64,000 nucleotides of DNA, from the NCBI RefSeq assembly GCF_042432805.1, contig NZ_JBHLWO010000002.1, positions 2,980,233-3,044,232 of the forward strand, in the 5' to 3' direction. Both the position numbers and the translations under genes were made by a program. Below are positions 34,058 through 43,211 of the stretch, one piece after another. This DNA comes from Olivibacter oleidegradans. Lineage in GTDB: Bacteria > Bacteroidota > Bacteroidia > Sphingobacteriales > Sphingobacteriaceae. The notes beneath the pieces were generated by a model, which saw only the letters and a list, made by a program, of their open reading frames with translations, searched no databases and had not been told where the DNA came from. Within the stretch, counting starts at the first letter, position 1. Each line of letters begins with the position of its first letter.

Positions 34058-34085
34058 TTATTAGTTGTTAGTTATTAGTTGTTAG
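34058..34085. repeat. TTRTTAG heptad array, 4 units
   Basis: Alternating TTATTAG and TTGTTAG units in perfect 7-bp phase, between hemE and hemJ and 8 bp upstream of the hemJ start, so within the leader of hemJ on the transcript. Confidence 0.85.
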
Positions 34086-34171
34086 AAATGTATGTCTTTT
34101 ATGATAATGATTAAACCAGAATATCAAATCTAGGACGAATAACAAATAACCAACAACAGACAACAAAAAAC

Positions 34172-35209
34172 TTAATACCTAAACTCCTTTACTACATCAA
34201 TTGCATACTTTACGTTATCAAAAGGAATATCCGGCATGATGCCATGTCCTAAATTGAAGATAAAACCTTCTTCACCACGCATACGTTCGAAGAGATGTAA
34301 AATTTTTTTCTTTATTACCGCTTTGTCAGCATATAAGATAAAGGGATCTAAGTTACCCTGTACGGCTATTCCTTTCGGCAAATTGTTTTTTATTTGTTTC
34401 AAGTCTGCGTTCCAGTCGACCGAGATCACATCCGGTTTCGCCTCGGCCATAAGTGGTGCAAACACCGAACTTCCCTTACAGAAAGAAATAACCGGTATAT
34501 CTTTTCGATCAAGTTGCGCAATAATTCCAGCATTATATTGGTGAGAAAATTCGCTATAATCATCCCATGATAATGCAAGTGCCCAACTGTCAAATAGCTG
34601 CAACGCATTCACTCCGGCCTTTATCTGCATGTTCAGATAAGTAACCGTCACATCAGCAATCTTCTTTAATAATTTGTGGGCTAATTCCGGCTGGTTGTTC
34701 AAAAAAAGCTTAGTAAGCTTAAAATCTTTGGATGATCCACCCTCGATTAAATAACTTAGAACCGTAAAAGGGGCCCCGGCAAAGCCTATTAAAGGAATTG
34801 CTCCATTAAGTCGTTGTTGGATAACCTGAATAGCATCAGCTACATATTGTAGTTTATCCGCGACGTCGGTTTGCAAGGCATCGATATCGCTTTCATTTCG
34901 TACCGGATTTGCAAATTTAGGCCCCACTCCCTGCGTAAAACTCAATTCACCGCCCATCGCTTCCGCCGTTACCAATATATCTGAAAAAAGAATAGCTGCA
35001 TCAATTCCCAACAAATCGACAGGCAGCATGGTTACATCCGCCGCTATTTCAGGCGTCTTACACATTTCCAAGAAAGAATATTTATTTTTTATATCCCAGT
35101 ATTCTTTCATAAATCTGCCCGCTTGCCGCATCATCCATACCGGGGGGCGTTCTGTTGGCTGCGAAAAAGCAGCTCTGATAAATAAACTATCTTTTATAGC
35201 TGTGGTCAC
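34172..35209 (-). CDS. hemE: Uroporphyrinogen decarboxylase
   Basis: A 345-residue HemE with R21-P-P-V-W-M-M-R-Q-A-G-R32, F-S-D-I-L-V, G-F-A-G-A-P-F-T, F-D-S-W-A, D-W-N and G-N-L-D-P motifs, and G-H-G-I near the C-terminus. It decarboxylates uroporphyrinogen III to coproporphyrinogen III in the cytoplasm. Its start is 1 bp after the stop of the TPR gene, so it is translationally linked to the two-component system genes upstream. Confidence 0.97.
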   Translation of the reverse strand: MTTAIKDSLFIRAAFSQPTERPPVWMMRQAGRFMKEYWDIKNKYSFLEMCKTPEIAADVTMLPVDLLGIDAAILFSDILVTAEAMGGELSFTQGVGPKFANPVRNESDIDALQTDVADKLQYVADAIQVIQQRLNGAIPLIGFAGAPFTVLSYLIEGGSSKDFKLTKLFLNNQPELAHKLLKKIADVTVTYLNMQIKAGVNALQLFDSWALALSWDDYSEFSHQYNAGIIAQLDRKDIPVISFCKGSSVFAPLMAEAKPDVISVDWNADLKQIKNNLPKGIAVQGNLDPFILYADKAVIKKKILHLFERMRGEEGFIFNLGHGIMPDIPFDNVKYAIDVVKEFRY

Positions 35210-35210
35210 G

Positions 35211-35723
35211 TTATTTTGGTATTTCGTTTTCTATTCTATTTACAATCTGGGCAATTCGACTACTCACTTCCAATTCCTTCACCTTTTCCAGATACGTCTT
35301 CACCCGATCATAGTCTTTCTTCATTAAGTTGATATTCGCCAGGTTTACAAAAATCAGTGCCTTATCACTTTTCCGTCGAAAAGGCAATCTACTGGCAATT
35401 TGGAAATGTCTTTCCGCGCTATCATAATTAAGTAATTGCAGATCCAAGCTACCGCTGATAAATTCATAGTAATTTCGTCTCCTCTTCCGCAGATGATCAG
35501 GATTCTTGATATCGGCCAAAAGGTTACGCGCTAAATCATATTGTTTCTTCTTAAAAGCCTCAGAAGCCAAGAGTACAGTACCTTCTCTATAGTAACTCCA
35601 TATCGTATAGCCGATCAAACAAACCATTAAGGCTGTCAATTGGTATGTCTTTGCATACACCGTATAGGCTAATAGCAATAAAGCAAGCACGATAACACCT
35701 AGTCGAGCTTTTGAAGTCATCAT
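35211..35723 (-). CDS. Membrane-anchored TPR-like protein in heme operon
   Basis: A 170-residue protein with two N-terminal membrane helices (about 7-24 and 28-46) followed by paired helices with TPR spacing (about 50-165: A-x-x-L-L-A-D-I, A-E-R-H-F-Q-I-A, Y-D-R-V-K-T-Y-L). Probably a cytoplasmic-facing scaffold. It lies 3 bp after the response regulator and 1 bp before hemE on the minus strand. Function unknown; a link to the neighbouring kinase/regulator pair or to heme enzymes is inference. Confidence 0.7.
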   Translation of the reverse strand: MMTSKARLGVIVLALLLLAYTVYAKTYQLTALMVCLIGYTIWSYYREGTVLLASEAFKKKQYDLARNLLADIKNPDHLRKRRRNYYEFISGSLDLQLLNYDSAERHFQIASRLPFRRKSDKALIFVNLANINLMKKDYDRVKTYLEKVKELEVSSRIAQIVNRIENEIPK

Positions 35724-35726
35724 AGG

Positions 35727-36437
35727 CTAATGTGTCTTGTTATCGGTAAACTTATAACCAACACCTCTGATCGAGTGGAAATAGATCGGGTTTTTCTGAT
35801 CTGGCTCAAAATACTTACGGAAGGTCAAAATAAAGTTATCGATAGTGCGTGTTGAAGGATACACATCGTAATTCCAAACGGTTTCTAAAATCTGCTCGCG
35901 GGACACGGCTTCATTTCTTCGCTCGATTAATAACTTAAGGAGCATCGTTTCTTTTTTTGTTAAAGCGGTAATCGTTCCGTCGGCGTGGTGTAACTCGAAC
36001 GAGTTGAAATAAATCGTTTTGTCGCCGATTTGATAAGAATTTAACTCTTTCAGGTCGTCACCTTTCATGCCTCTTCTCACTAAATTGCCCACTCGAAGGA
36101 TAAGTTCTTCCAGGTTAAAAGGTTTAACTAGATAATCATCAGCACCTTTTTTTAAACCGGTAATACGATCTTCGCTTGTATTCTTGGCCGTGAGGAACAT
36201 AATGGGCACTTCTGTATTTTCCAGTCGAATAGTCTCAGCAACTTGGAATCCATCAATTTCCGGTATCATGACATCAAGGATGATCAAATTAAATCGTTCT
36301 TCCTTGAACTTTTTAAGTGCCTTTTTTCCATCTGTAGCAGTAGTTACTTTATATCCTTCCAATTCAAGATTCAACTTGATGGCTTCGAGCAAGTGCTCTT
36401 CATCTTCTACGAGAAGTATGCGTTGTTTTGCTTGCAT
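35727..36437 (-). CDS. OmpR-family response regulator
   Basis: A 236-residue response regulator. Receiver domain with acidic E11-D12-E13, phospho-acceptor Asp55 (L-I-I-L-D-V-M-I-P), the T-A-K segment and a K-P-F near residue 104; winged-helix DNA-binding domain in the second half. The ATG at 36437 is chosen, 2 bp after the kinase stop; a TTG at 36443 would overlap the kinase end by 4 bp. Partner of the upstream histidine kinase; target genes are unknown but the position inside the heme cluster suggests envelope or porphyrin stress. Confidence 0.9.
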   Translation of the reverse strand: MQAKQRILLVEDEEHLLEAIKLNLELEGYKVTTATDGKKALKKFKEERFNLIILDVMIPEIDGFQVAETIRLENTEVPIMFLTAKNTSEDRITGLKKGADDYLVKPFNLEELILRVGNLVRRGMKGDDLKELNSYQIGDKTIYFNSFELHHADGTITALTKKETMLLKLLIERRNEAVSREQILETVWNYDVYPSTRTIDNFILTFRKYFEPDQKNPIYFHSIRGVGYKFTDNKTH

Positions 36438-36439
36438 AA

Positions 36440-37303
36440 TCAATTAAATGTTACATCAAAAATGCTCCCTGTAGGAGTGTTATTTAATACTTTAATTTGG
36501 GCGTTGTGTTTATCTAATACTGATTTTACAATGTATAACCCTAATCCCGTACCTTTAGTTTTACGGGTATCTTCACTCCCTACACGATAAAATTTATTAA
36601 AAATACGTTTTTTTTCCTCATCATTAATGCCTATTCCTAAATCAGCCACTGAGAACCGTATCTGCCCATCTTGTTTATACAGTCGCACATTAACATGTGC
36701 ACACGGTGGCGAATATTTGATAGCATTCTCAATTAAATTGGTGACAACTGAAGTGATAGCCAGCTTATCACCGACAAAAAAAATGTTTGGCTGAATATCC
36801 GTTTTAATAATCTGGGAGGTGCAGGAATGTACCTGCAATCGATCAGCTATTCGTCCGGTCAGCTCAGAAAAATCAAATTCCTCTTTTGGAATACTTTTGC
36901 CTACACTTTCCAGTTTAGTTGCTAGCAGCACATTTTCCACTAAATCGTCTAGACGCTCAATATCTTTTAGAGAATTTGATAGGAATTGATCCCGTTGCTC
37001 TTTATTCAGATCACGTTTTAATATGGTTTGTATATACAATTTAATTGAAGCTAAGGGCGACTTTAGCTCGTGTGTAACGGAAAGAAGAAAGTTATGTTGT
37101 TGTTTATGTGTTTTATGCTCGTGTACGAAAGCTCTTTTCAGCTTAATAGCACCCACCAAAAAGATGGTCATAAAAATAAACCCCTCACCTATCACCATGC
37201 CTTTTCGTAATGGCTCCAGTTCCATTAAAAGCATTCCCCACCATACAATCTGCGCTATTGCATAGAAGACAAGAAAATAAAATAAAAACAATGGCTTTCG
37301 CAT
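36440..37303 (-). CDS. Sensor histidine kinase with two close membrane helices
   Basis: A 287-residue kinase: helix 1 about residues 6-25, a loop of about ten residues, helix 2 about 36-53, then the dimerisation helix with H78-E-L-K-S-P and ATP-binding motifs N-A-I-K-Y-S, D-x-G-x-G-I, and G-T-G-L-G-L. There is no periplasmic sensor domain and no clear HAMP, so it belongs to the intramembrane-sensing type, which reads membrane or partner-protein signals. Paired with the response regulator 2 bp downstream, between hemL and hemE. Confidence 0.88.
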   Translation of the reverse strand: MRKPLFLFYFLVFYAIAQIVWWGMLLMELEPLRKGMVIGEGFIFMTIFLVGAIKLKRAFVHEHKTHKQQHNFLLSVTHELKSPLASIKLYIQTILKRDLNKEQRDQFLSNSLKDIERLDDLVENVLLATKLESVGKSIPKEEFDFSELTGRIADRLQVHSCTSQIIKTDIQPNIFFVGDKLAITSVVTNLIENAIKYSPPCAHVNVRLYKQDGQIRFSVADLGIGINDEEKKRIFNKFYRVGSEDTRKTKGTGLGLYIVKSVLDKHNAQIKVLNNTPTGSIFDVTFN

Positions 37304-37309
37304 ACCTAA

Positions 37310-37340
37310 TTAGTTGTTAGTTGTTAGTTGTTAGTTGTTA
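37310..37340. repeat. TTAGTTG heptad array, 4 units plus part
   Basis: Four perfect TTAGTTG units (37310-37337) and a partial fifth, between hemL and the histidine kinase gene, 6 bp upstream of the kinase start. The downstream part of the gap carries related GCTAA and CTAA words. Confidence 0.88.
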
Positions 37341-37387
37341 GCTAATTCAAGCTTATAAGCTAAAAGCTAATACCTAAGTCCTAACAC

Positions 37388-38752
37388 CTACTTAAACACC
37401 ACATCCAAGCTTTCAAATATAGCCCTTTTCGCTTTCTCTAGTTCTATTTTCGAATGGGCAGCCGAAACAAAACCAACCTCATAGCCCGAAGGTCCGAGGT
37501 AGACACCTCTATTCAGCAATTCCCGATGCATTACCTTATATTTATCCATGCTTTCTGCTTCAATATCAGATGCGGCCTGGATATTATCTTTATCAGTAAA
37601 GGCAATCCAAAATATAGACCCTACGTTAAACACACGTACCTTATAATTTTTTGCGCTTGCATATCGTTGTATGGAAGCTGAAAATTCAGCTGCCTTCTTA
37701 TTTAATTCTTTATAAAATCCGGGTTTATTCAGTTCGCTTAGCTGTGCAATCCCCGCAGCCATCGCAACTGGATTGCCGGATAAGGTGCCTGCCTGGTAAA
37801 CGCCGCCGTCCGGTGAAATATAGCCCATAATTTCCTCCGAGGATCCATAAGCGCCAACAGGCATCCCTCCCCCAATTATTTTTCCGTAGGTTATAATATC
37901 CGGATGCACGTCGTAATAAGCCGCTGCGCCTTCAAATCCCAGACGAAAACCGGTAATCACTTCATCAAAAATAAGTAAACTCCCGTGATCGCTTGTTATC
38001 TTACGCAGAAATTCGATATATTCTTTATTCTGCATCAATAAGCCGTTATTTGCAGGGATTCCCTCAATAATAACAGCTGCAATTTCTTCTTTAAATTCAG
38101 CAAAAGCACGTTCCAAAGCCTCTTTATCGTTCAAGCCGATTACCACTGTTTCATCGGCAAATGCTTTAGGCACACCTAAAGAGGAAGTCTCACCAAAAGT
38201 TACCAATCCAGAGCCAGCTTTTACCAATAAAGAATCCGAATGCCCATGGTAACAGCCCTCAAATTTAATGATCTTATCCCTTTTGGTATAGCCCCTAGCC
38301 AAACGGATGGCCGACATAACAGCCTCTGTACCGGAACTGACAAATCGTAGCTTTTGGATATATTTATTATTTTTAAGAATTAACTCTGCTAATTCATTTT
38401 CCAAGGCTGTTGGTGCTCCAAAACTCAGCCCATGCTGGAGTGTAGAAATGACGGCTTCCCTTATTTTGGGATGATTATGGCCAAGAATAAGCGGACCCCA
38501 AGAGCAACAGAAATCTATAAACTGATTTCCATCAGCGTCCCACAAAAAACATCCATTGCCTTTCTCAATGAATAAAGGGGTGCCGTATACCGATTTAAAA
38601 GCCCGCACAGGCGAATTTACGCCACCTGGAAAGTACTTTTTTGCTTTCTCAAACAAAATTGCAGACTTCTCGCGCGATATGTCTGCTTTAGACCCGGCCA
38701 CCCGTACCTCTTCCTCATTTCCCGAAAACATTTTTTTTATGGAATCTAACAT
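37388..38752 (-). CDS. hemL: Glutamate-1-semialdehyde 2,1-aminomutase
   Basis: A 454-residue PLP enzyme. S-S-G-T-E-A-V (139-145), D263-E-V and the Schiff-base Lys291 in Y-G-K-I-I-G-G-G-M-P-V-G mark the family, with F-P-G-G-V-N-S-P-V-R at 41-50. It converts glutamate-1-semialdehyde to 5-aminolevulinate. The N-terminus carries about 25 extra residues compared with the usual 425-430, a Ser/Glu-rich stretch that may be flexible. It follows hemB by 133 bp of repeat-rich DNA. Confidence 0.95.
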   Translation of the reverse strand: MLDSIKKMFSGNEEEVRVAGSKADISREKSAILFEKAKKYFPGGVNSPVRAFKSVYGTPLFIEKGNGCFLWDADGNQFIDFCCSWGPLILGHNHPKIREAVISTLQHGLSFGAPTALENELAELILKNNKYIQKLRFVSSGTEAVMSAIRLARGYTKRDKIIKFEGCYHGHSDSLLVKAGSGLVTFGETSSLGVPKAFADETVVIGLNDKEALERAFAEFKEEIAAVIIEGIPANNGLLMQNKEYIEFLRKITSDHGSLLIFDEVITGFRLGFEGAAAYYDVHPDIITYGKIIGGGMPVGAYGSSEEIMGYISPDGGVYQAGTLSGNPVAMAAGIAQLSELNKPGFYKELNKKAAEFSASIQRYASAKNYKVRVFNVGSIFWIAFTDKDNIQAASDIEAESMDKYKVMHRELLNRGVYLGPSGYEVGFVSAAHSKIELEKAKRAIFESLDVVFK

Positions 38753-38769
38753 GTTCGTTATTTGTTGAA

Positions 38770-38876
38770 ACGTTAAATAGTTGAGTTGTCTAGACGTTAA
38801 GTAGTAGAGTCGTTAAAACGTTAAGTGGGGTATTCATCATTCTTAACCACTTAACTACTTCCCTATTTAACTACTC
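38770..38876. repeat. Repeat-rich hemB-hemL gap with inverted repeats
   Basis: Several ACGTTAA-type words (38770, 38794, 38811, 38818) are followed by an inverted set ending in CTACTCAAC. GTTAAGTGG (38820-38828) and CCACTTAAC (38847-38855) form a perfect 9-bp inverted repeat. The same vocabulary (TTAAGTAGTTGA, AGGGAAA) recurs in the 107-bp repeat at the right edge. Confidence 0.7.
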
Positions 38877-38885
38877 AACATTCCA

Positions 38886-39854
38886 TTAAATCCACTGCTG
38901 CTCTACCATATCTCTAATATGATAAGTGGTAATTATACGAGCACCCGCACGAGCAAAAGCATACATGGTTTCCATTACAATTTTTTGCTCGTCTATCCAG
39001 CCGTTTTGCGCAGCTGCTTTAACCATTGCAAATTCGCCTGAAACATTATAGCATGCCAAAGGCAAAGTGGTTTCATCCTTGATCCTACTAATAACATCCA
39101 GATAAGCTAAAGCCGGTTTAATCATTAGCACATCAGCGCCCTCTTGCTCATCTAAAAAGGCTTCTCTTAATGCCTCATTAGGATTTCTGAAATCCATCTG
39201 ATAAGCCTTTCGATCTCCTTTGCTTGGAGCACAATCTGCTGCTTCCCTGAATGGACCATAATAAGAGGAAGCAAATTTTGTTGCATGCGACATAATCGCT
39301 ACGTTTACCTGGTTATTTTCATCCAGTGCCTTTCTGATTGCACTAATTCTGCCGTCCATCATATCGGAAGGAGCTAACATATCCGCCCCGGCCTCCGCAT
39401 GCGCAAGTGACATTTTTGTTAACACGTCGATGGTGGCATCATTCTGAACATAATCATGTTCTAAAATCCCACAGTGTCCGTGTGTCGTGTAAGAACATAC
39501 ACAGACATCCGTTACAATATATAGATCTTCACCAAAAGCTTCTCGAAGTGCTCTGATGGCTTTAGGAACCAGCCCATGGCGATCATAAGCCGTGTGTGCA
39601 TCCGCACTCTTCTCTTCTCCAACCCCAAAAAGCATGATTTTATTAACGCCCAGTTTCAATCCAATTGCTACGTCCTCTATCAGTTTATCAATAGAAAAAT
39701 GGTGTATACCCGGTAAGGAGGGCAAGGCATGTTTTATTTGATTTCCTGGAACGATAAAATAAGGATATATAAACATATCCTTTGACAGATGAGTTTCTGC
39801 CACCATCTCCCTCACAATTGGATTTTTACGTAATCTACGTTGTCGATAAATCAT
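38886..39854 (-). CDS. hemB: Delta-aminolevulinic acid dehydratase
   Basis: A 322-residue porphobilinogen synthase. The zinc site is C118, C120 and C128 in V-C-V-C-S-Y-T-T-H-G-H-C, so it is the zinc-dependent form. Schiff-base lysines are K193 (A-T-K-F-A-S-S-Y-Y-G) and K246 (M-I-K-P-A). It condenses two 5-aminolevulinate into porphobilinogen. Length is normal. Upstream a CAAAGATA word (39977-39984) resembles a reverse-strand -7 element, but the -33 partner is too far for a firm call. Confidence 0.97.
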   Translation of the reverse strand: MIYRQRRLRKNPIVREMVAETHLSKDMFIYPYFIVPGNQIKHALPSLPGIHHFSIDKLIEDVAIGLKLGVNKIMLFGVGEEKSADAHTAYDRHGLVPKAIRALREAFGEDLYIVTDVCVCSYTTHGHCGILEHDYVQNDATIDVLTKMSLAHAEAGADMLAPSDMMDGRISAIRKALDENNQVNVAIMSHATKFASSYYGPFREAADCAPSKGDRKAYQMDFRNPNEALREAFLDEQEGADVLMIKPALAYLDVISRIKDETTLPLACYNVSGEFAMVKAAAQNGWIDEQKIVMETMYAFARAGARIITTYHIRDMVEQQWI

Positions 39855-40019
39855 TTTCTTTTTTTTAATCTTAATCTCTCAAGACAAATCTCGTAGCTTT
39901 ACAAGCTAAACACCAGGTATTTTCGAAAGAAAAAGGGAGGTGCTCGTACACGAAGCTTTTGAGATTTTTCTTGTTACAAAGATAAGCATGAAAATGTGCG
40001 ATTGAAGTAGCAAAACATA

Positions 40020-41660
40020 TTATAGCAATGGGGTGACAGTTCCTGATGAATCATTTTTCGTCGGCTTTCCCTTACTGTAATTCAGTGCAAAAACTGCTTC
40101 TGCCAACCCCAGCTCGTCAGGTGAGAAAGGCAATGTGTATTGAACTCCTATCTCCTCGAGCTTTTTTCCTGTAGAGTTACCGATACTGATCACTTTCTGC
40201 CCCGGCTCTACCAAGTTATCTTTAAAGTAGGCTTCAACATTGGTTGGACTAGTAAAGATTAGGACATCCGCTCCCGAGCCTTCTACCTGTTCATCAATAC
40301 GCGTTTCATAAACCGGTAAATCAATAACCTTCGTATCGGCAGTTAGCCGACTTTGAATGGTTTGCAGCGAGCCTTTTGCGCGAGGAAATAGTACTGTAGA
40401 ACCTGCTGCTACTTGGGCGAAGGCATCTCCCACTTTTTCCATTTCAATCCCCTCGGCTTCTCCAGTGAACGCAGGTATAATCCCATGGCTTCTTAAAGCT
40501 TCTTCGGAACCCCGACCAACTACGGCATATTGCACATGTTTACTAAGTCTCGGTTTAAGCTTGAAAAAATTTTCGATTCCATTTTTACTACTAAAAAATA
40601 CCCATCGAACATATTTGAGTATATATGGATCCAAGGTATTTATAATGGAAAAAATTTTAATGAGCGATCGCCCTTCAACTTTTATATGATGTTGTTCCAA
40701 GGACCGCTTCAGAAAAGAGGTGTCAGCAAGTTCACGGGTGATAAAAACGGAACTTGGCAATTTCCTATCCGGATCAAATTTCTCTACAATCTCTTCTGCC
40801 AAGCCAGCAGCACTTTCCGCTTTAAGATATAAACGTGTAGGAAAGCTTTCTCCGTCTTTAGCTTTTGCAGTCCAAACTTCATAACCGGTTGTAGTTTTCC
40901 GACAGTAACAACCTAATGGCATATGACATCCTCCTTCAAAAAGGTTAAGGACTTTACGCTCTACTCCTATAGTTTCAGCCACATCTTTTTGATGCAGTTT
41001 TTGCAAAACTTCATACAATGTATGATCGGATTCACGAATTTGAATAGCTAAAACTCCCTGAGCGGGAGCCGGAATAATTTCCGTTGGAGGTATGATTTCC
41101 ACATGAAACTCGCTTAAATCTAATTTCAAACGTTCAACACCCGCTTTTGCCAACATGATAGCATCATATTTTTCATCACGCAACTTTTGTAAACGAGTAT
41201 TTACATTACCTCGTAAATCTTCGATTTCCAAATCCGGTCTGAAAGCCAACAACTGTGCTTTCCGCCGATTGGAGGAAGTGCCAACAATGGCGTTATGTTT
41301 AACGGATAATCTTTTCTTAAGATCAACGCAATCTTTCAGAATAATCAATAATTCTGAAGGATCTTCTCTTTCAGATACCGCTGCAATTCTTAATCCGGGT
41401 GGATTTGCAGTAGGAAGATCTTTGTGCGAATGTACGGCAATGTCGATTTTTTCAGCAAGCAGTTCTTCTTCCAATTCTTTCGTAAAAAAACCCTTGCCTT
41501 CTAATTTATCTAAACGAAGATGCTGTATATTATCTCCCTGTGTTTTAATAACTTTAAGCTCTGCTTGTACGCCAATTGTAGCTAAACGATCTTTCACATG
41601 GTTAGCTTGCCACAAAGCCAAATCGCTACCTCTTGTTCCAATAATAAGCGTTCTGTCCAC
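40020..41660 (-). CDS. hemC: HemC-HemD fusion (HMB synthase + uroporphyrinogen III synthase)
   Basis: A 546-residue protein. Residues 1 to about 300 are hydroxymethylbilane synthase, with D81 in H-S-H-K-D-L-P, R-G-N-V-N-T-R and C245 in G-G-C-H-M-P, which carries the dipyrromethane cofactor. Residues about 305-520 match HemD: F-F-S-S-K-N-G-I, V-G-R-G, F-P-R-A and F-T-S-P-T-N-V motifs. The two act in sequence on an unstable intermediate, so fusion allows direct hand-over. The last 20 residues are low-complexity. A terminator (41832-41865) separates it from hemA upstream. Confidence 0.93.
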   Translation of the reverse strand: MDRTLIIGTRGSDLALWQANHVKDRLATIGVQAELKVIKTQGDNIQHLRLDKLEGKGFFTKELEEELLAEKIDIAVHSHKDLPTANPPGLRIAAVSEREDPSELLIILKDCVDLKKRLSVKHNAIVGTSSNRRKAQLLAFRPDLEIEDLRGNVNTRLQKLRDEKYDAIMLAKAGVERLKLDLSEFHVEIIPPTEIIPAPAQGVLAIQIRESDHTLYEVLQKLHQKDVAETIGVERKVLNLFEGGCHMPLGCYCRKTTTGYEVWTAKAKDGESFPTRLYLKAESAAGLAEEIVEKFDPDRKLPSSVFITRELADTSFLKRSLEQHHIKVEGRSLIKIFSIINTLDPYILKYVRWVFFSSKNGIENFFKLKPRLSKHVQYAVVGRGSEEALRSHGIIPAFTGEAEGIEMEKVGDAFAQVAAGSTVLFPRAKGSLQTIQSRLTADTKVIDLPVYETRIDEQVEGSGADVLIFTSPTNVEAYFKDNLVEPGQKVISIGNSTGKKLEEIGVQYTLPFSPDELGLAEAVFALNYSKGKPTKNDSSGTVTPLL

Positions 41661-41831
41661 CTTTATAATATATGTTGCAATTGTAAATAATCCATTTTCT
41701 AACCCTCATTACCCAACTCAACTTTTATTCCGCCCTTGGAATACTCCCTTTATTCGTCCGCTATCTATTCATTGAATCCATTCAGCGCAGCTAGAGTCCG
41801 ATGCTTCAACTAAAACACTTCACTAAATGCC

Positions 41832-41865
41832 AAAAAAGATGGTGTATTGTTAGATAACCATCTTT
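41832..41865 (-). terminator. Intrinsic terminator between hemA and hemCD
   Basis: AAAGATGGT (41835-41843) and ACCATCTTT (41857-41865) give a perfect 9-bp stem with a 13-nt loop; on the minus strand it runs into a T-run (complement of 41832-41837). It lies 69 bp after the hemA stop, so hemA may be a separate unit or read-through may be regulated. Confidence 0.8.
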
Positions 41866-41933
41866 AATTGCTATAAAAATAAAAAAAATAATGTGATAAG
41901 CTAAAAGCAATGTGTAGAAAGAAACCCTACCCT

Positions 41934-43178
41934 CTAATTTTCTGCCGCCTCTTTGCTTTTTGCGATTAATATTTCCTTTGCAAGCACCATCGGACCGCTG
42001 ATATATTTTTTCTCCATATAGTTAATAACCTTTTCCAAAACCTCTCTGGAACTGGCATCCAAGGAATTAAGCTCGTTAGCAAATACCGTATTCAATGCAA
42101 AAGATTTTATTTCCTTCACTCTTTCGGGTACCTGGCGCATGGCTATTTCTACCTTTCGTTGTTTTAAAATAGGTAAAAACTCGGCAACATTGCTTTCAAT
42201 AATTCTTTCCGCGTGGATAAGTTCGTTATAACGTTCCTGAAGATTCTTATTCGCAATTGCTTGCAAGCCGCTAACTTCTATGTAGTGTATTGCGTTTTCA
42301 GCAAGTACCTCCTCCGAAACATCGTTCGGGATTGCCAAATCAACGACTATCTTCTTGGATGTCTCCCCATTTAGCAAACTGGCATAAATAGACGATGTAA
42401 TAACGGGTTCTGTAGAACCTGTACAGGTAATCAGTATATCAAATCCTTCCTTATAGTGCCTTAACTCGCTTAATGGAAAGGCTCGGCCATTTAACTCTTT
42501 CGCTAAACGTTCCGCTTTATCCATTGTACGGTTGAATACTACGAAGTTTGAAAATTTATGTTTTTGTAGGTATTTTGAGATATTTTGGTTGGTTTCACCT
42601 GCGCCTACTAATAAGATACGGGGATTATCAGTGAACTTGAGATCTCTTAATTTACGATAGGCTAATGATACAACGGACACCGGATTACGGGAGATCATGG
42701 TATGCGTATAAACCTCCTTAGCCGTCTTCACCAAACTGTTCATCATTAAGCGCATAAAATCACCCGTTAATCCCCCTTTACGACATCTTTCATAAGCTCG
42801 TCGAACCTGCGCTAATATTTCCTTTTCTCCGACAACTAAACTCTCCAAAGAACAGGACATCCTAAATAAATGATGTAAAGCATCCAGTCCTTCATAAGTA
42901 GTCACCTGATTAAGAAATTGATCAAATTGTTCATCAGGCACACAAAAATTCAATCCACGCAAAAAGTTCTTCACGAACTCACTTGTTAAGGTATGTTTTC
43001 CATGAAAAACGAATTCAACCCGATTGCATGTGCCTACGTAAAAAATCTCTTCGATGTCAAAATTGTTTTTGACGTTAATCAATCGGCTTTCAAGCTCTTC
43101 ATTACAAATAACCAAATTGCCTAAATCTTTTAGGTCAACGTGCTTGTGTGTAAATGCTATTACTTTAAGATGCTCCAA
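41934..43178 (-). CDS. hemA: Glutamyl-tRNA reductase
   Basis: A 414-residue HemA of the C5 pathway, with the nucleophilic Cys51 in Y-V-G-T-C-N-R, S-L-V-V-G-E-x-E-I-L-A-Q-V and the NADPH-binding L-V-G-A-G-E-T-N, followed by the dimerisation helix. It reduces glutamyl-tRNA to glutamate-1-semialdehyde, the committed step. A promoter-like pair lies at 43212-43246. It is the first heme gene in transcript order, after a gap holding the largest heptad array. Confidence 0.97.
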   Translation of the reverse strand: MEHLKVIAFTHKHVDLKDLGNLVICNEELESRLINVKNNFDIEEIFYVGTCNRVEFVFHGKHTLTSEFVKNFLRGLNFCVPDEQFDQFLNQVTTYEGLDALHHLFRMSCSLESLVVGEKEILAQVRRAYERCRKGGLTGDFMRLMMNSLVKTAKEVYTHTMISRNPVSVVSLAYRKLRDLKFTDNPRILLVGAGETNQNISKYLQKHKFSNFVVFNRTMDKAERLAKELNGRAFPLSELRHYKEGFDILITCTGSTEPVITSSIYASLLNGETSKKIVVDLAIPNDVSEEVLAENAIHYIEVSGLQAIANKNLQERYNELIHAERIIESNVAEFLPILKQRKVEIAMRQVPERVKEIKSFALNTVFANELNSLDASSREVLEKVINYMEKKYISGPMVLAKEILIAKSKEAAEN

Positions 43179-43211
43179 GGTCTCTTTACCCTCTCTATAT
43201 TATACTGTCGA

